Source: a virus. Taken from it: a stretch of 31,879 nt of DNA. The DNA lies in IMG/VR virus record IMGVR_UViG_3300037258_000027, positions 1-31,879 of that record. One strand, given 5' to 3'. This document shows, in pieces, positions 24,497-30,726 of this stretch; the first letter of the stretch is position 1, and each line of letters starts with the position of its first letter. Below the pieces are notes generated by a model. The model was not told the DNA's origin. It saw only the letters and a list, made by a program, of their open reading frames with translations, and made no database searches. A program made the position numbers and the translations under genes.

Positions 24497-25809
24497 GCCG
24501 AATTCTTCTTCCGCGGCGCCGGTTGCTGCTGGGCGGCACGGCGGCATTGTGTGCTCCCGCGATCCTCCGCGCCCAGACGCTCGGACCTGGCGCGCCGGCA
24601 ATTCCCGGCATCGTGCCATCCAACCGGTTTGCGCTTCGGCTGCGGTCGCACTGGCCAGCAGCGGTCCCGAGCGCCGGCGTCGCAAATTCGACGCTCTACA
24701 CGCTCGAGGCCGCGCCGAGCTGGGTGAGGTTCGTGTTCACCAACGACGAGACCTCGCCAATCACTGTGTCCGGGGCAGCCGTGGCGCTCAGCAGCACCGT
24801 CAACGACGGCTACACGCCGACGGACCAGACCGGCACGCCGAACACCGCGCTGTTTCAGCCGGTCACGTTCGCGAACCTCGGGGCATCGGTCGATCCGCAG
24901 TTTCAGCCCGGCGGCACGACGCCCTCGATTGTCCAGCGGCCCAACCCCGGCGAGGTCGGGTATCGGCCCAGCCAGATGGTCTCGGATTGGGTCCAGTTCC
25001 GGACCCCCAACCCGCGCACCGACGGCGGGGCGGGCGCTCTTCTCATGTGCCGGACCCTCGGGGCCCTGACTGGCCCCGGCTCCGCCGCAGAGGAAACGCA
25101 GCTCGCCGCCCTGGGCCGAACCCTCGCCTGCTACAACACGTCGTCGAATGGCGCCGCGGCGGTTGCGTCCCCGTTTAGCTTCGCGGGCGCGACCCTGGCC
25201 TACAACACGTCGCCGTTCCAGGTCGATTACATCGCGGCAGCGAGCGGCGCGACCGTGATGGGATGCGGCGACAGCATCGACGATAATTGTGCCAGCTACG
25301 TCAACCAGGCCTGCTTCCGGATCAGCACCCCGGCCTATCCGGTCTCGCCGATCGGGGACAACCGGGCCGGGTCCCAGACCTGGAATTTCCTCGCGACCGG
25401 CTCGGCGATGTTGCAGTCCGACATGCCGATCCGGTGCGTGGTCATCGAGGTATTCAGCCGCAACGACGGCTCGCCGGCAACCCAGGCCCTCGCGGCCGGC
25501 GGCTGGAACGCCGCCATGGCGCTGGCCGACCAGGCGCAGCGGATGGGGGTCAAGGTGATCCTCTGCACGACCGCGCCCTACTACTACAACGACTCATCGA
25601 GCGAGACGTGGCGCGTCTGGTCGAACGGGATGGTGCGGGGTTCCGGCTACCCGTTCCTGGACCTCGACGCGGTGTGGGGCGCGGGCACGAATCCGAATTC
25701 GTACCAATCGCAATTCAACTCCGGCGACAACACGCATCCGAACATGACCGGGCTGAGCGCGGCCTCGATCGTGTTGGCGCCAATCCTCCAACAGGTTCTG
25801 ACCGCGTGA
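24493..25809 (+). CDS. SGNH/GDSL-type esterase with Tat-like signal peptide
   Basis: A 438-residue protein. The leader PRRRLLLGGTAALCAPAILR has the twin-Arg plus hydrophobic look of a Tat signal, with cleavage likely near LRA-Q. Residues about 250-438 carry the SGNH blocks: GCGDSIDD (nucleophile Ser 261), a Gly in IGDNRAG (288), Asn 324 in FSRND, and D-x-x-H in GDNTHPN (Asp 412, His 415). Such enzymes remove acyl groups from polysaccharides or cell-wall sugars. The N-terminal 230 residues are beta-rich (ATLYTLEAAPSW-like, VRFVFTNDETSPITVSG) and may be a binding domain. It starts by ATGA overlap with the previous gene. It could modify the host surface in the lysogen or act from the virion. Confidence 0.82.
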   Translation: MSRILLPRRRLLLGGTAALCAPAILRAQTLGPGAPAIPGIVPSNRFALRLRSHWPAAVPSAGVANSTLYTLEAAPSWVRFVFTNDETSPITVSGAAVALSSTVNDGYTPTDQTGTPNTALFQPVTFANLGASVDPQFQPGGTTPSIVQRPNPGEVGYRPSQMVSDWVQFRTPNPRTDGGAGALLMCRTLGALTGPGSAAEETQLAALGRTLACYNTSSNGAAAVASPFSFAGATLAYNTSPFQVDYIAAASGATVMGCGDSIDDNCASYVNQACFRISTPAYPVSPIGDNRAGSQTWNFLATGSAMLQSDMPIRCVVIEVFSRNDGSPATQALAAGGWNAAMALADQAQRMGVKVILCTTAPYYYNDSSSETWRVWSNGMVRGSGYPFLDLDAVWGAGTNPNSYQSQFNSGDNTHPNMTGLSAASIVLAPILQQVLTA

Positions 25810-25817
25810 GGCGCACG

Positions 25818-27056
25818 ATGAAGAAGCTCGCATTCCTGCTGGCCGGTGTGGTCGGGCTAGCCTCGCCGGCACTCGCCCAGCAATACAACCAGGGCAGCCC
25901 CTACAACGTCCAGACCCAATTCGGGCCCCCGCAGGTGTTCAGCGGCGCCGGAAACTTCACCCTCAACTTCACCGGCACACATTGGCTGCACGCTGTCCTG
26001 TGCGGCGGTGGTGGCCCCGGGGCATGGGGTGGCATCGTGGCCGCGAGCGGCTCCGGATCGGGCGGCGGTGGCGGCGGCGGTGGTAGCTGCATCCCGATCG
26101 ACGGCCCGCTGAGCCAGAGCAACGGCCAATCGGCGTTCGAAGGGCAGGCCTACGCGACCGTCGTCCTAACCGCAGCCTCGGTGGGGGGCACCCAAGCGAC
26201 GCCCGGCGGCTCAGGGGGAGGCACTAGCTCGCTCGCTCAGTTCCAGGTCAGCGGTGCGCCGACCATCGTCGCAACGGGCGGAAACTCGGGATCCCGCGGC
26301 CAGAATGGCGCCGGGTCGGGCGGCGGCGGCGGCGGGGGCGCCTGGGGCGGCTCAGGCGGCAACAGCGGCTCTGCGGCCAGTGGCGCGACCGGTGGCGGGG
26401 GCGGCTCGCCGGGCGGTGGGGCCGGGGGCAGCGCCGGAGCCGGCAGCTACCCATCGCTCAACTTCGCCGGGGCCGGGGGCGCGGGCACGGGTGCGACCGG
26501 GACCGCTGCGGCGGGGATTTGGAACACCTTCGGGGGTGGTCCAGGGGGAGGCTCCGGGGGCGGCTTCGCATCCGGGAACGCGACCAATGGAGGCCAGGGC
26601 GGCCAGACGCCCGTCGCTCAGTACGGGGCGATCACTGGTGGCATCGAGGGGATCAATGGGTTCCTCGGCCCGGCACCTCCGGGATCGGGTGGCGGCGGCG
26701 GGAATGCTTCCGCGACCGCCAGCGGGGGCGCGGGTGGGACCGGGGCCTACGCGGCTGGCGCCGGCGGTGGCGCGGCGGCGATCGCCGCCGCAGAGCCGAC
26801 CCAGTCCGGGTCCGTGTCGGGTGGCAACACCCTGACCGTCTCCTCCGCGACCGGCATCACCAATGGGATGTATATCTACGACCTCACCACCCTGAGCGCG
26901 ATCCCGAGTGGCACAACGATCACGATCTCGGGCACCACCGTGACCACGTCCGCGACCGCGACCAGCGCCAACGGCGATACCCTGGCGTTCTCGGCCTACC
27001 AGCCCGGCAATGGCGGGAACGGCGGCGGCTCGGTCCTCTACGTCTGGCAGTGGTGA
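25818..27056 (+). CDS. Exported glycine-rich fibre/adhesin protein
   Basis: A 412-residue protein starting at ATG 25818 with GTGAGG upstream. It opens with a clean Sec signal (MKKLAFLLAGVVGLASPALA, cleavage at ALA-Q), followed by a short beta region with FSGAGNFTLNFTGTHWLHAV. From about residue 55 to 310 it is extremely Gly-rich (GSGGGGGGGGS-type runs, GAAGGSAGAGS). Polyglycine-II-like adhesin domains of T-even gp38 type and fibre Gly-rich modules look like this. The C-terminus (SGGNTLTVSSATGITNGMYI) returns to beta structure and ends GSVLYVWQW. The 'WLHAVLCGGGG' opening is typical of the Gly-rich fibre domain. The export signal on such a protein is unexpected. Confidence 0.73.
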   Translation: MKKLAFLLAGVVGLASPALAQQYNQGSPYNVQTQFGPPQVFSGAGNFTLNFTGTHWLHAVLCGGGGPGAWGGIVAASGSGSGGGGGGGGSCIPIDGPLSQSNGQSAFEGQAYATVVLTAASVGGTQATPGGSGGGTSSLAQFQVSGAPTIVATGGNSGSRGQNGAGSGGGGGGGAWGGSGGNSGSAASGATGGGGGSPGGGAGGSAGAGSYPSLNFAGAGGAGTGATGTAAAGIWNTFGGGPGGGSGGGFASGNATNGGQGGQTPVAQYGAITGGIEGINGFLGPAPPGSGGGGGNASATASGGAGGTGAYAAGAGGGAAAIAAAEPTQSGSVSGGNTLTVSSATGITNGMYIYDLTTLSAIPSGTTITISGTTVTTSATATSANGDTLAFSAYQPGNGGNGGGSVLYVWQW

Positions 27057-27109
27057 CAGCCCGAGACGGGCAAAGTCTGACGGTCCGGACAACGCGAGGA
27101 TTTCCGAAA

Positions 27110-27310
27110 ATGACGACGCCAGGCGAACCGGTCGATCGACCGACCGCGGAAGAGGTCGCATACCTGCGCCAGCAATATGAGGCATACCGGACGGGCCGCT
27201 GGATCCTGCTGTGGGTGTACCGAGGAGCGGTGGGAATCGGCATGCTCGCCGGCGCCGTCATCACCGTGTGGACCCTGTTGCGCATGACCGCGCCTCTGCA
27301 CCAGCCATGA
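27110..27310 (+). CDS. Small single-TM membrane protein upstream of endolysin
   Basis: A 66-residue protein with a short charged N-terminus (PTAEEVAYLRQQYEAYRTG), then one hydrophobic segment (ILLWVYRGAVGIGMLAGAVI) and a short tail. GAGGA precedes the ATG at 27110. The stop overlaps the endolysin start as ATGA, so it belongs to the lysis unit. It could be a pinholin, an antiholin or an inner-membrane spanin. None can be chosen from sequence alone, because the only visible helix precedes the coupling site. Confidence 0.62.
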   Translation: MTTPGEPVDRPTAEEVAYLRQQYEAYRTGRWILLWVYRGAVGIGMLAGAVITVWTLLRMTAPLHQP

Positions 27311-27984
27311 CGGCCGCGCTCGCCGAAATGGCGACGGCCGCCGGCGCACTGGCCGCCGATCAGCTTGCCGCCGCAATCGGCGCTGCCGCACCTCACCTGA
27401 CGCCGGACGCGGTCGCAACATGGGCGCACGCCTTCGCCACGCCGGCGTGTAGTTCCGGCATCGTCGGGCCGCGCCGCGTCGCGATGTTCATCGGCCAGGT
27501 GTGCGAGGAGAGCGGCGGCCTGTCCGTGCTGGTGGAAAACCTTGATTACACGGCCGAGAGATTGTGCCAGGTCTGGCCGTCGCATTTCCCGACGCTCGCC
27601 TCGGCCGAGCCTTATGCGCACCAGCCGGAGCAGCTCGCGGATTGTATTTATGCCGGCCGCCTGGGCAACGGACCGGCCGGCAGCGGTGATGGCTGGCGCT
27701 TCCGCGGCGAGGGTCCGATCGAGCTGACCGGTCGCGGGCTCATCTCGCAATTCGCCGCGGCGTTTAACATGTCGCCGGATCAGGCGGCAGCGTGGATGCT
27801 GACACCGCCTGGCGGCGCGGCAGCGGCATGCTGGTACTGGACGTTGCCCGCCCACCCCCGGTCGCTCCTGGCGCTGTCCGACACGTGGGACGTGGCCGGG
27901 GTGACCCGGATCATCAACGGCGGCCTGATCAATCTGAATCGACGTGAGGCGCTGTGCACGGCCGCGCTGCGGGCTGTCAGCTAA
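27307..27984 (+). CDS. Endolysin, GH19 chitinase-like lysozyme
   Basis: A 225-residue muralytic enzyme. RVAMFIGQVCEESGGLSVLV (residues about 57-76) carries the family's catalytic Glu in EESGG (Glu 68), and ENLDYTAERL follows. RFRGEGPIELTGRGLISQFA (131-150) matches the conserved 'RGRGLIQLTGR' block, and the C-terminus AGVTRIINGGLINLNRRE is the usual end. There is no signal peptide, so release depends on a holin. The overlapping small TM gene upstream and the TM protein downstream at 28097 complete the lysis set. Confidence 0.92.
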   Translation: MTAALAEMATAAGALAADQLAAAIGAAAPHLTPDAVATWAHAFATPACSSGIVGPRRVAMFIGQVCEESGGLSVLVENLDYTAERLCQVWPSHFPTLASAEPYAHQPEQLADCIYAGRLGNGPAGSGDGWRFRGEGPIELTGRGLISQFAAAFNMSPDQAAAWMLTPPGGAAAACWYWTLPAHPRSLLALSDTWDVAGVTRIINGGLINLNRREALCTAALRAVS

Positions 27985-28042
27985 CCGGCCGCAATGACCG
28001 TTCCGAGCCGGCGCGGCGCCACGCCGGCCGGGCACGTGACCG

Positions 28043-28067
28043 AACTGCCTGAAAATCTCAGGCAGTT
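28043..28067 (+). other. Perfect 10-bp hairpin between endolysin and holin candidate
   Basis: AACTGCCTGA and TCAGGCAGTT pair perfectly around a five-base AAATC loop. No T-run follows on the + strand, so it is not a classic intrinsic terminator. It may act as a processing or stability element, or as a weak terminator separating the structural operon from the genes for the membrane proteins. Confidence 0.5.
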
Positions 28068-28096
28068 GGCAAACACCCTACAACCCGGAGTTCACC

Positions 28097-28534
28097 ATGG
28101 GACGACCGTTCTTCGGCTTCAGTGCCGAGGGCTATTTCCGGCCGCACAATATCTTCGGCGTCATGCCGCGTGATCCTTTTGGGATTGCCCTGCACATGGC
28201 GGTGACGATCATCGTTGCCTTGATCCTGCTGCTGTGGATTGCCTCGGTGTCCCATGCGCAGGGGGTTGCTGGTACAGCCCCTTCCCTCTCACCGGACGCA
28301 ACGATGATCCTGGCGCGCCTTGGTCTTGGCCGGTATGCGGCTGGCTTTGCCTCCCTGGTGTTCGTTGGAGGGTTTGTCGTGGCGCACGTCGTGCCGTGGC
28401 TGCCGGTGCCGATGGCTGCCCCCGTCACCTTCTGGGCCGCCTTTTATGCGCGGTCCTATGCGGTGCTGAACTTCATCGCGGGGAATTACGGGAAGGCGCT
28501 GAATGTGTCGGCACCGACGAAGCCGGCGGGCTGA
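28097..28534 (+). CDS. Three-TM membrane protein, holin candidate
   Basis: A 145-residue protein starting at ATG 28097, with CGGAG upstream. Hydrophobic segments are at about residues 30-52 (HMAVTIIVALILLLWIA), 82-103 (FASLVFVGGFVVAHVVPWL) and 105-125 (APVTFWAAFYARSYAVLN). The basic C-terminus (GNYGKALNVSAPTKPAG) fits a cytoplasmic tail. Three helices and the position after an endolysin suit a class I holin, although it is longer than most. No family motif was recognised, so a different membrane role is possible. Confidence 0.6.
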   Translation: MGRPFFGFSAEGYFRPHNIFGVMPRDPFGIALHMAVTIIVALILLLWIASVSHAQGVAGTAPSLSPDATMILARLGLGRYAAGFASLVFVGGFVVAHVVPWLPVPMAAPVTFWAAFYARSYAVLNFIAGNYGKALNVSAPTKPAG

Positions 28535-28600
28535 TCGTGAGCAGCGCGGCCACTCTGAAAGCCTGAAAGCCAGACCCCACGCGGGGATGTCCGCGCACCG

Positions 28601-28642
28601 TGTCCCTTTTTGCCACCTCAAATGAGGTCGGAAAAAGGGACA
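28601..28642. repeat. Near-palindromic REP/MITE-like element
   Basis: TGTCCCTTTTT and AAAAAGGGACA are perfect 11-bp arms. Inside them ACCTC pairs with GAGGT around AAAT, separated by three mismatched bases on each side. The form is that of dispersed extragenic palindromes whose ends read GTCCC...GGGAC. Since it lies 20 bases before the ribosome site of the lipoprotein gene, it could also affect its expression. A search of the host genome for copies would settle whether it is dispersed. Confidence 0.65.
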
Positions 28643-28668
28643 GCCCCCTCGAACCAAGGAGACTCCCC

Positions 28669-29160
28669 ATGCGACGCTTCGTTGCTATCGCTTCCGCGTG
28701 CCTGCTTGCCGTTGGCTTGGCCGCGTGCAGCACCAGCACCACGCCCGCCAGCAGCGCGCCCGTCGCGCCGACCGCAGTCGCCACAGCGGTTCAGACCCTC
28801 CTCGCTGCGGACATCGCCCAGATGCTCCAGGAGGCCAACGCCGCCACCCCGCCGGACATCCAGGCGATCAACTGCGCGACCTTTCTCCAGACCAACATGA
28901 ACGCGCTCAACGGCCAGTTGGGCGCGATGCAGAAGCCGGCCGGCATCCTGTCCGCCCTGGAAGCCGGGAACCTCGCGCTGAGCAACGCCGCCAACGGTCT
29001 CAGCCCGGCGATGCGGACCGCGGCAGAAAATGCCTGCGCACCGTACGCGCAGCACATCGTGGGCAACGGTCTGACCGTCGCGCAGGACATCGCAGCGATC
29101 CTGGCCCCGCTGGGGGTGAAGATCGCGGTACCGGCGACGATCCCGCTGCCTGCCATCTGA
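28669..29160 (+). CDS. Predicted lipoprotein downstream of lysis genes
   Basis: A 163-residue protein with a signal sequence and lipobox: MRRFVAIASACLLAVGLAAC, with Cys 20 as the lipidation site. AAGGAG lies at ideal distance from ATG 28669. The mature part is Ala/Thr-rich, then helical (IAQMLQEANAATPPDIQAIN) with three Cys residues and a C-terminal APLGVKIAVPATIPLPAI. Its location after an endolysin and a holin candidate raises the option of an outer-membrane spanin, but it is longer than typical ones and no inner-membrane partner is certain. It might equally be a lysogenic conversion lipoprotein that blocks superinfection. Confidence 0.76.
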   Translation: MRRFVAIASACLLAVGLAACSTSTTPASSAPVAPTAVATAVQTLLAADIAQMLQEANAATPPDIQAINCATFLQTNMNALNGQLGAMQKPAGILSALEAGNLALSNAANGLSPAMRTAAENACAPYAQHIVGNGLTVAQDIAAILAPLGVKIAVPATIPLPAI

Positions 29161-29170
29161 TCCATCTCCG

Positions 29171-29221
29171 CTGATGGCGGCCGGCTTTCCTGTCGTTCAC
29201 AACGGGAAAGCCGGCCATCAG
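29171..29221. other. Long bulged hairpin between lipoprotein and lipase genes
   Basis: CTGATGG pairs with CCATCAG and CCGGCTTTCC with GGAAAGCCGG, a 17-bp stem with a CGG bulge; the loop contains a further CGTT/AACG pair. Neither strand has a T-run after the stem. It could end transcription of the lipoprotein gene in a high-GC host, or be a structural element of a transferred gene block. Confidence 0.55.
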
Positions 29222-29265
29222 CAACAAGCCAAACCGCCGCCAGCAACGATCTGCGGGAGCGCTTC

Positions 29266-29895
29266 ATGCTCGATCCGTTGTTGCTTCCCCTCGCTCTCGC
29301 CTCCCAAGCCACATACGCAGGAGGCAGGCCGTGGTTCGTCAACGAGACCAACACCTGTCAGGTGTTCAAATCCGCGGTGAACGATCATCCCTGCTACGCG
29401 TTCGAAGGAACTTCCGACTGGCAGGAGTGGATTGTTGATTTCTTCGCGCTCGACGTGAGGTTCTACCAACACCCCAAGGCCGGCCCTGTGCATCTCGGCT
29501 TCTGGCTGGATATCGCCGATGCGGTGCGATTTATCGCCGCTGACCTCATTTCCATCGGCAGGCCGGGATTCTACATCACCGGGCAGTCGAAGGGTGGTGG
29601 GGAAGGCGTCCTCTGCCACGCCGAACTGAAGTCGCTCGGACTTACCCCATTGGCCACGCGAGTCTTCGAACCTCCGAAGGTCGGGACCAGCCAGCTATCC
29701 AGCTATCTCGCAGGGGATGACATCGGGTGGACGCAGACCTTCAACGCCGAAGGATCGGACCTCGTTACTCAGGTACCACCCTGGCCGGAATGGTGTCACC
29801 AAGGCAGAGTGACCCGGCTGCAGGTACCGGACAGCTATGGTATCCGAGCGAAGCATGTGGTGGGGGCGCAGGTGGAGGTGTTGCAGGTGGGATGA
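29266..29895 (+). CDS. Class-3 lipase-like alpha/beta hydrolase
   Basis: A 209-residue protein starting at ATG 29266, with GGGAGCG upstream. The nucleophile elbow is ITGQSKGGGEG (Ser 108), preceded by the family's VHLGFW oxyanion block (75-80) and a helix leading to it. A catalytic Asp is likely in EGSDLVTQVPP (Asp 165) and the His in AKHVV (197). This fits lipase_3 enzymes. Two or more Cys residues (TCQVF, HPCYAF) may pair. It has no clear signal peptide. Third codon positions are somewhat less GC-rich than in the tail genes, which suggests a separately acquired cargo gene. Its substrate is unknown; an acyl ester of lipid or cell envelope is the likeliest class. Confidence 0.82.
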   Translation: MLDPLLLPLALASQATYAGGRPWFVNETNTCQVFKSAVNDHPCYAFEGTSDWQEWIVDFFALDVRFYQHPKAGPVHLGFWLDIADAVRFIAADLISIGRPGFYITGQSKGGGEGVLCHAELKSLGLTPLATRVFEPPKVGTSQLSSYLAGDDIGWTQTFNAEGSDLVTQVPPWPEWCHQGRVTRLQVPDSYGIRAKHVVGAQVEVLQVG

Positions 29896-29897
29896 CC

Positions 29898-30170
29898 TCA
29901 CCGCTTGCGTTGCCGCCGGTCCCAGCAGATGAGCCACCATGGTGAGCCGGCATCCACTTCCTTCCGGCCGGATTGGGCAGTCATCGGCTCAACGCGCAGC
30001 TTCCAGGTTGTCACGCCCAACCCGGCGGTCCCGCTCTTTGACGGGTTGGCCGATAGCACCCGGTAAGCCCGGCGCACACGTGGCCCATCGCCCATGAGGA
30101 TCGTCCCGACAAGGGGAGGTCCATCGATCGTCGGCGAGCGGTAGCGGAGCGTTGGAACGCGGTCACGCAC
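29898..30170 (-). CDS. Small hypothetical protein, opposite strand
   Basis: A 90-residue product read leftwards from GTG at 30170. It looks protein-like: RYRSPTIDGPPLVGTILMGD is followed by RVRRAYRVLSANPSKS and TTWKLRVEPMTAQSGRKE, ending SPWWLICWDRRQRKR. The Arg/Trp-rich pattern suggests a small beta protein that might bind nucleic acid. Its stop lies two bases past the lipase stop, so the two genes converge. No convincing ribosome site precedes the GTG. A function cannot be assigned, and a shadow frame is not excluded because no + strand gene exists here. Confidence 0.5.
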   Translation of the reverse strand: MRDRVPTLRYRSPTIDGPPLVGTILMGDGPRVRRAYRVLSANPSKSGTAGLGVTTWKLRVEPMTAQSGRKEVDAGSPWWLICWDRRQRKR

Positions 30171-30302
30171 TTTGATTTACCTGTCGTTTTCCGAGGCCGG
30201 TTCGCAAGAGCAGCTTTTTTGATTCGACCGCTACGTCACCTCCGGGGCGGTTGCGCAAATCAGATCGCAGCCGCCGAGCTGCTGATCAAAAGCTATTCGC
30301 TC

Positions 30303-30332
30303 GGTAGTGTCTCTCCAAACTGAGACACTACC
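30303..30332. repeat. Perfect 11-bp inverted repeat with 8-bp centre
   Basis: GGTAGTGTCTC and GAGACACTACC are exact inverse copies around an 8-base centre. The arrangement of two 11-base arms and an 8-base spacer equals the geometry of tyrosine-recombinase core sites, and it also fits an operator or short hairpin. It lies 160 bases left of the tRNA-derived att site. Its T-free flanks argue against a terminator. Confidence 0.65.
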
Positions 30333-30373
30333 ATTCGCTCCGGCCCCTCCTGCTGAGGTGGCAAAACCGATAC

Positions 30374-30419
30374 AACGCCCGCTGGGCCGGTCTCGCGACC
30401 GGTCCGGCGGGCGTTTTTT
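30374..30419 (+). terminator. Strong intrinsic terminator
   Basis: Arms of 19 bases (30374-30392 and 30397-30415) pair fully around a TCGC loop with two G-T wobbles, and a run of six T (30414-30419) follows on the + strand. This is the strongest terminator in the window. No convincing + strand gene ends nearby, so it probably stops read-through from the phage late operon before the integration boundary. Confidence 0.87.
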
Positions 30420-30490
30420 GCGTACAGCCTGCGCCGATTATCGTTTGGCAGCATGCCTATTGATGGATTTGGCAGAATCAGACCCACGTT

Positions 30491-30524
30491 GGTAACACGG
30501 GTTCGAATCCCGTAGGGGACGCCA
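30491..30524 (+). other. Phage attachment site (attR-like): 3' end of tRNA-Glu
   Basis: These 34 bases match, from memory, the 3' end of alphaproteobacterial tRNA-Glu: variable loop, the T-arm (ACGGG-TTCGAAT-CCCGT), acceptor strand AGGGGAC, discriminator G and CCA. The 5' half of a tRNA is absent: no GTCCCCT is found upstream, and there is no recognisable D-arm or intact anticodon arm. Phages using tRNA genes leave such a 3' copy at the end away from the integrase, so the intact tRNA-Glu should lie left of the window. Confidence 0.78.
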
Positions 30525-30692
30525 ACGTAATTCAGGCTACGGCCCGGATCGTTCGGGAGTAAGGTGCGCAAGCACGGTGCGATCCTCGTCCGTCAGCACC
30601 TCTATGGTCGTCATCGCCCATACTCCATCAACCGCATCATTCCTGGCATTTCAGTCGCACCTTCACGCCATGCCCGGGTCGCACTGCCTCAT

Positions 30693-30721
30693 TGACAGAA
30701 TGTATCCTGTAGAATACAAAT
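30693..30721 (+). promoter_or_regulatory. Predicted promoter of toxin-antitoxin operon
   Basis: TTGACA (30693-30698) and TACAAA (30716-30721) are separated by 17 bases, a sigma70-like arrangement. It lies just before the toxin start at GTG 30727, so the transcript could be nearly leaderless. A palindrome fills the spacer. Confidence 0.55.
30701..30718. promoter_or_regulatory. Palindromic operator for antitoxin autorepression
   Basis: TGTATCCT and AGAATACA are inverse copies with one mismatch around a GT centre. The site overlaps the region between the -35 and -10 boxes, where a bound HTH antitoxin would block RNA polymerase. This is the usual autoregulation in HigA/HI1420-type systems; binding here is inferred. 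Confidence 0.55.
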
Positions 30722-30726
30722 GGGTT

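Noticed and set aside
26352-27185. Long minus-strand frame opposite the Gly-rich adhesin
   Set aside because: Antisense of a GC-rich repetitive gene easily stays open. The protein is Arg/Pro/Gly noise and the + strand product has a signal peptide and a fibre-like design.
30450-30524. Complete tRNA gene
   Set aside because: Only the variable loop, T-arm, acceptor strand and CCA are present. No 5' acceptor GTCCCCT, D-arm or anticodon arm is found in the right place.
30293-30571. Minus-strand open frame with GVPYGIRTRVTNVG
   Set aside because: This peptide is the antisense reading of the tRNA-Glu 3' end, a frequent false gene. The frame also runs through the terminator.
30537-30614. Minus-strand 25-codon frame (MTTIEVLTDEDRTVLAHL)
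   Set aside because: It looks protein-like and has an ATGA overlap with a still shorter frame, but it is too short and lacks a ribosome site. It could be a remnant of a host gene beside the att site.
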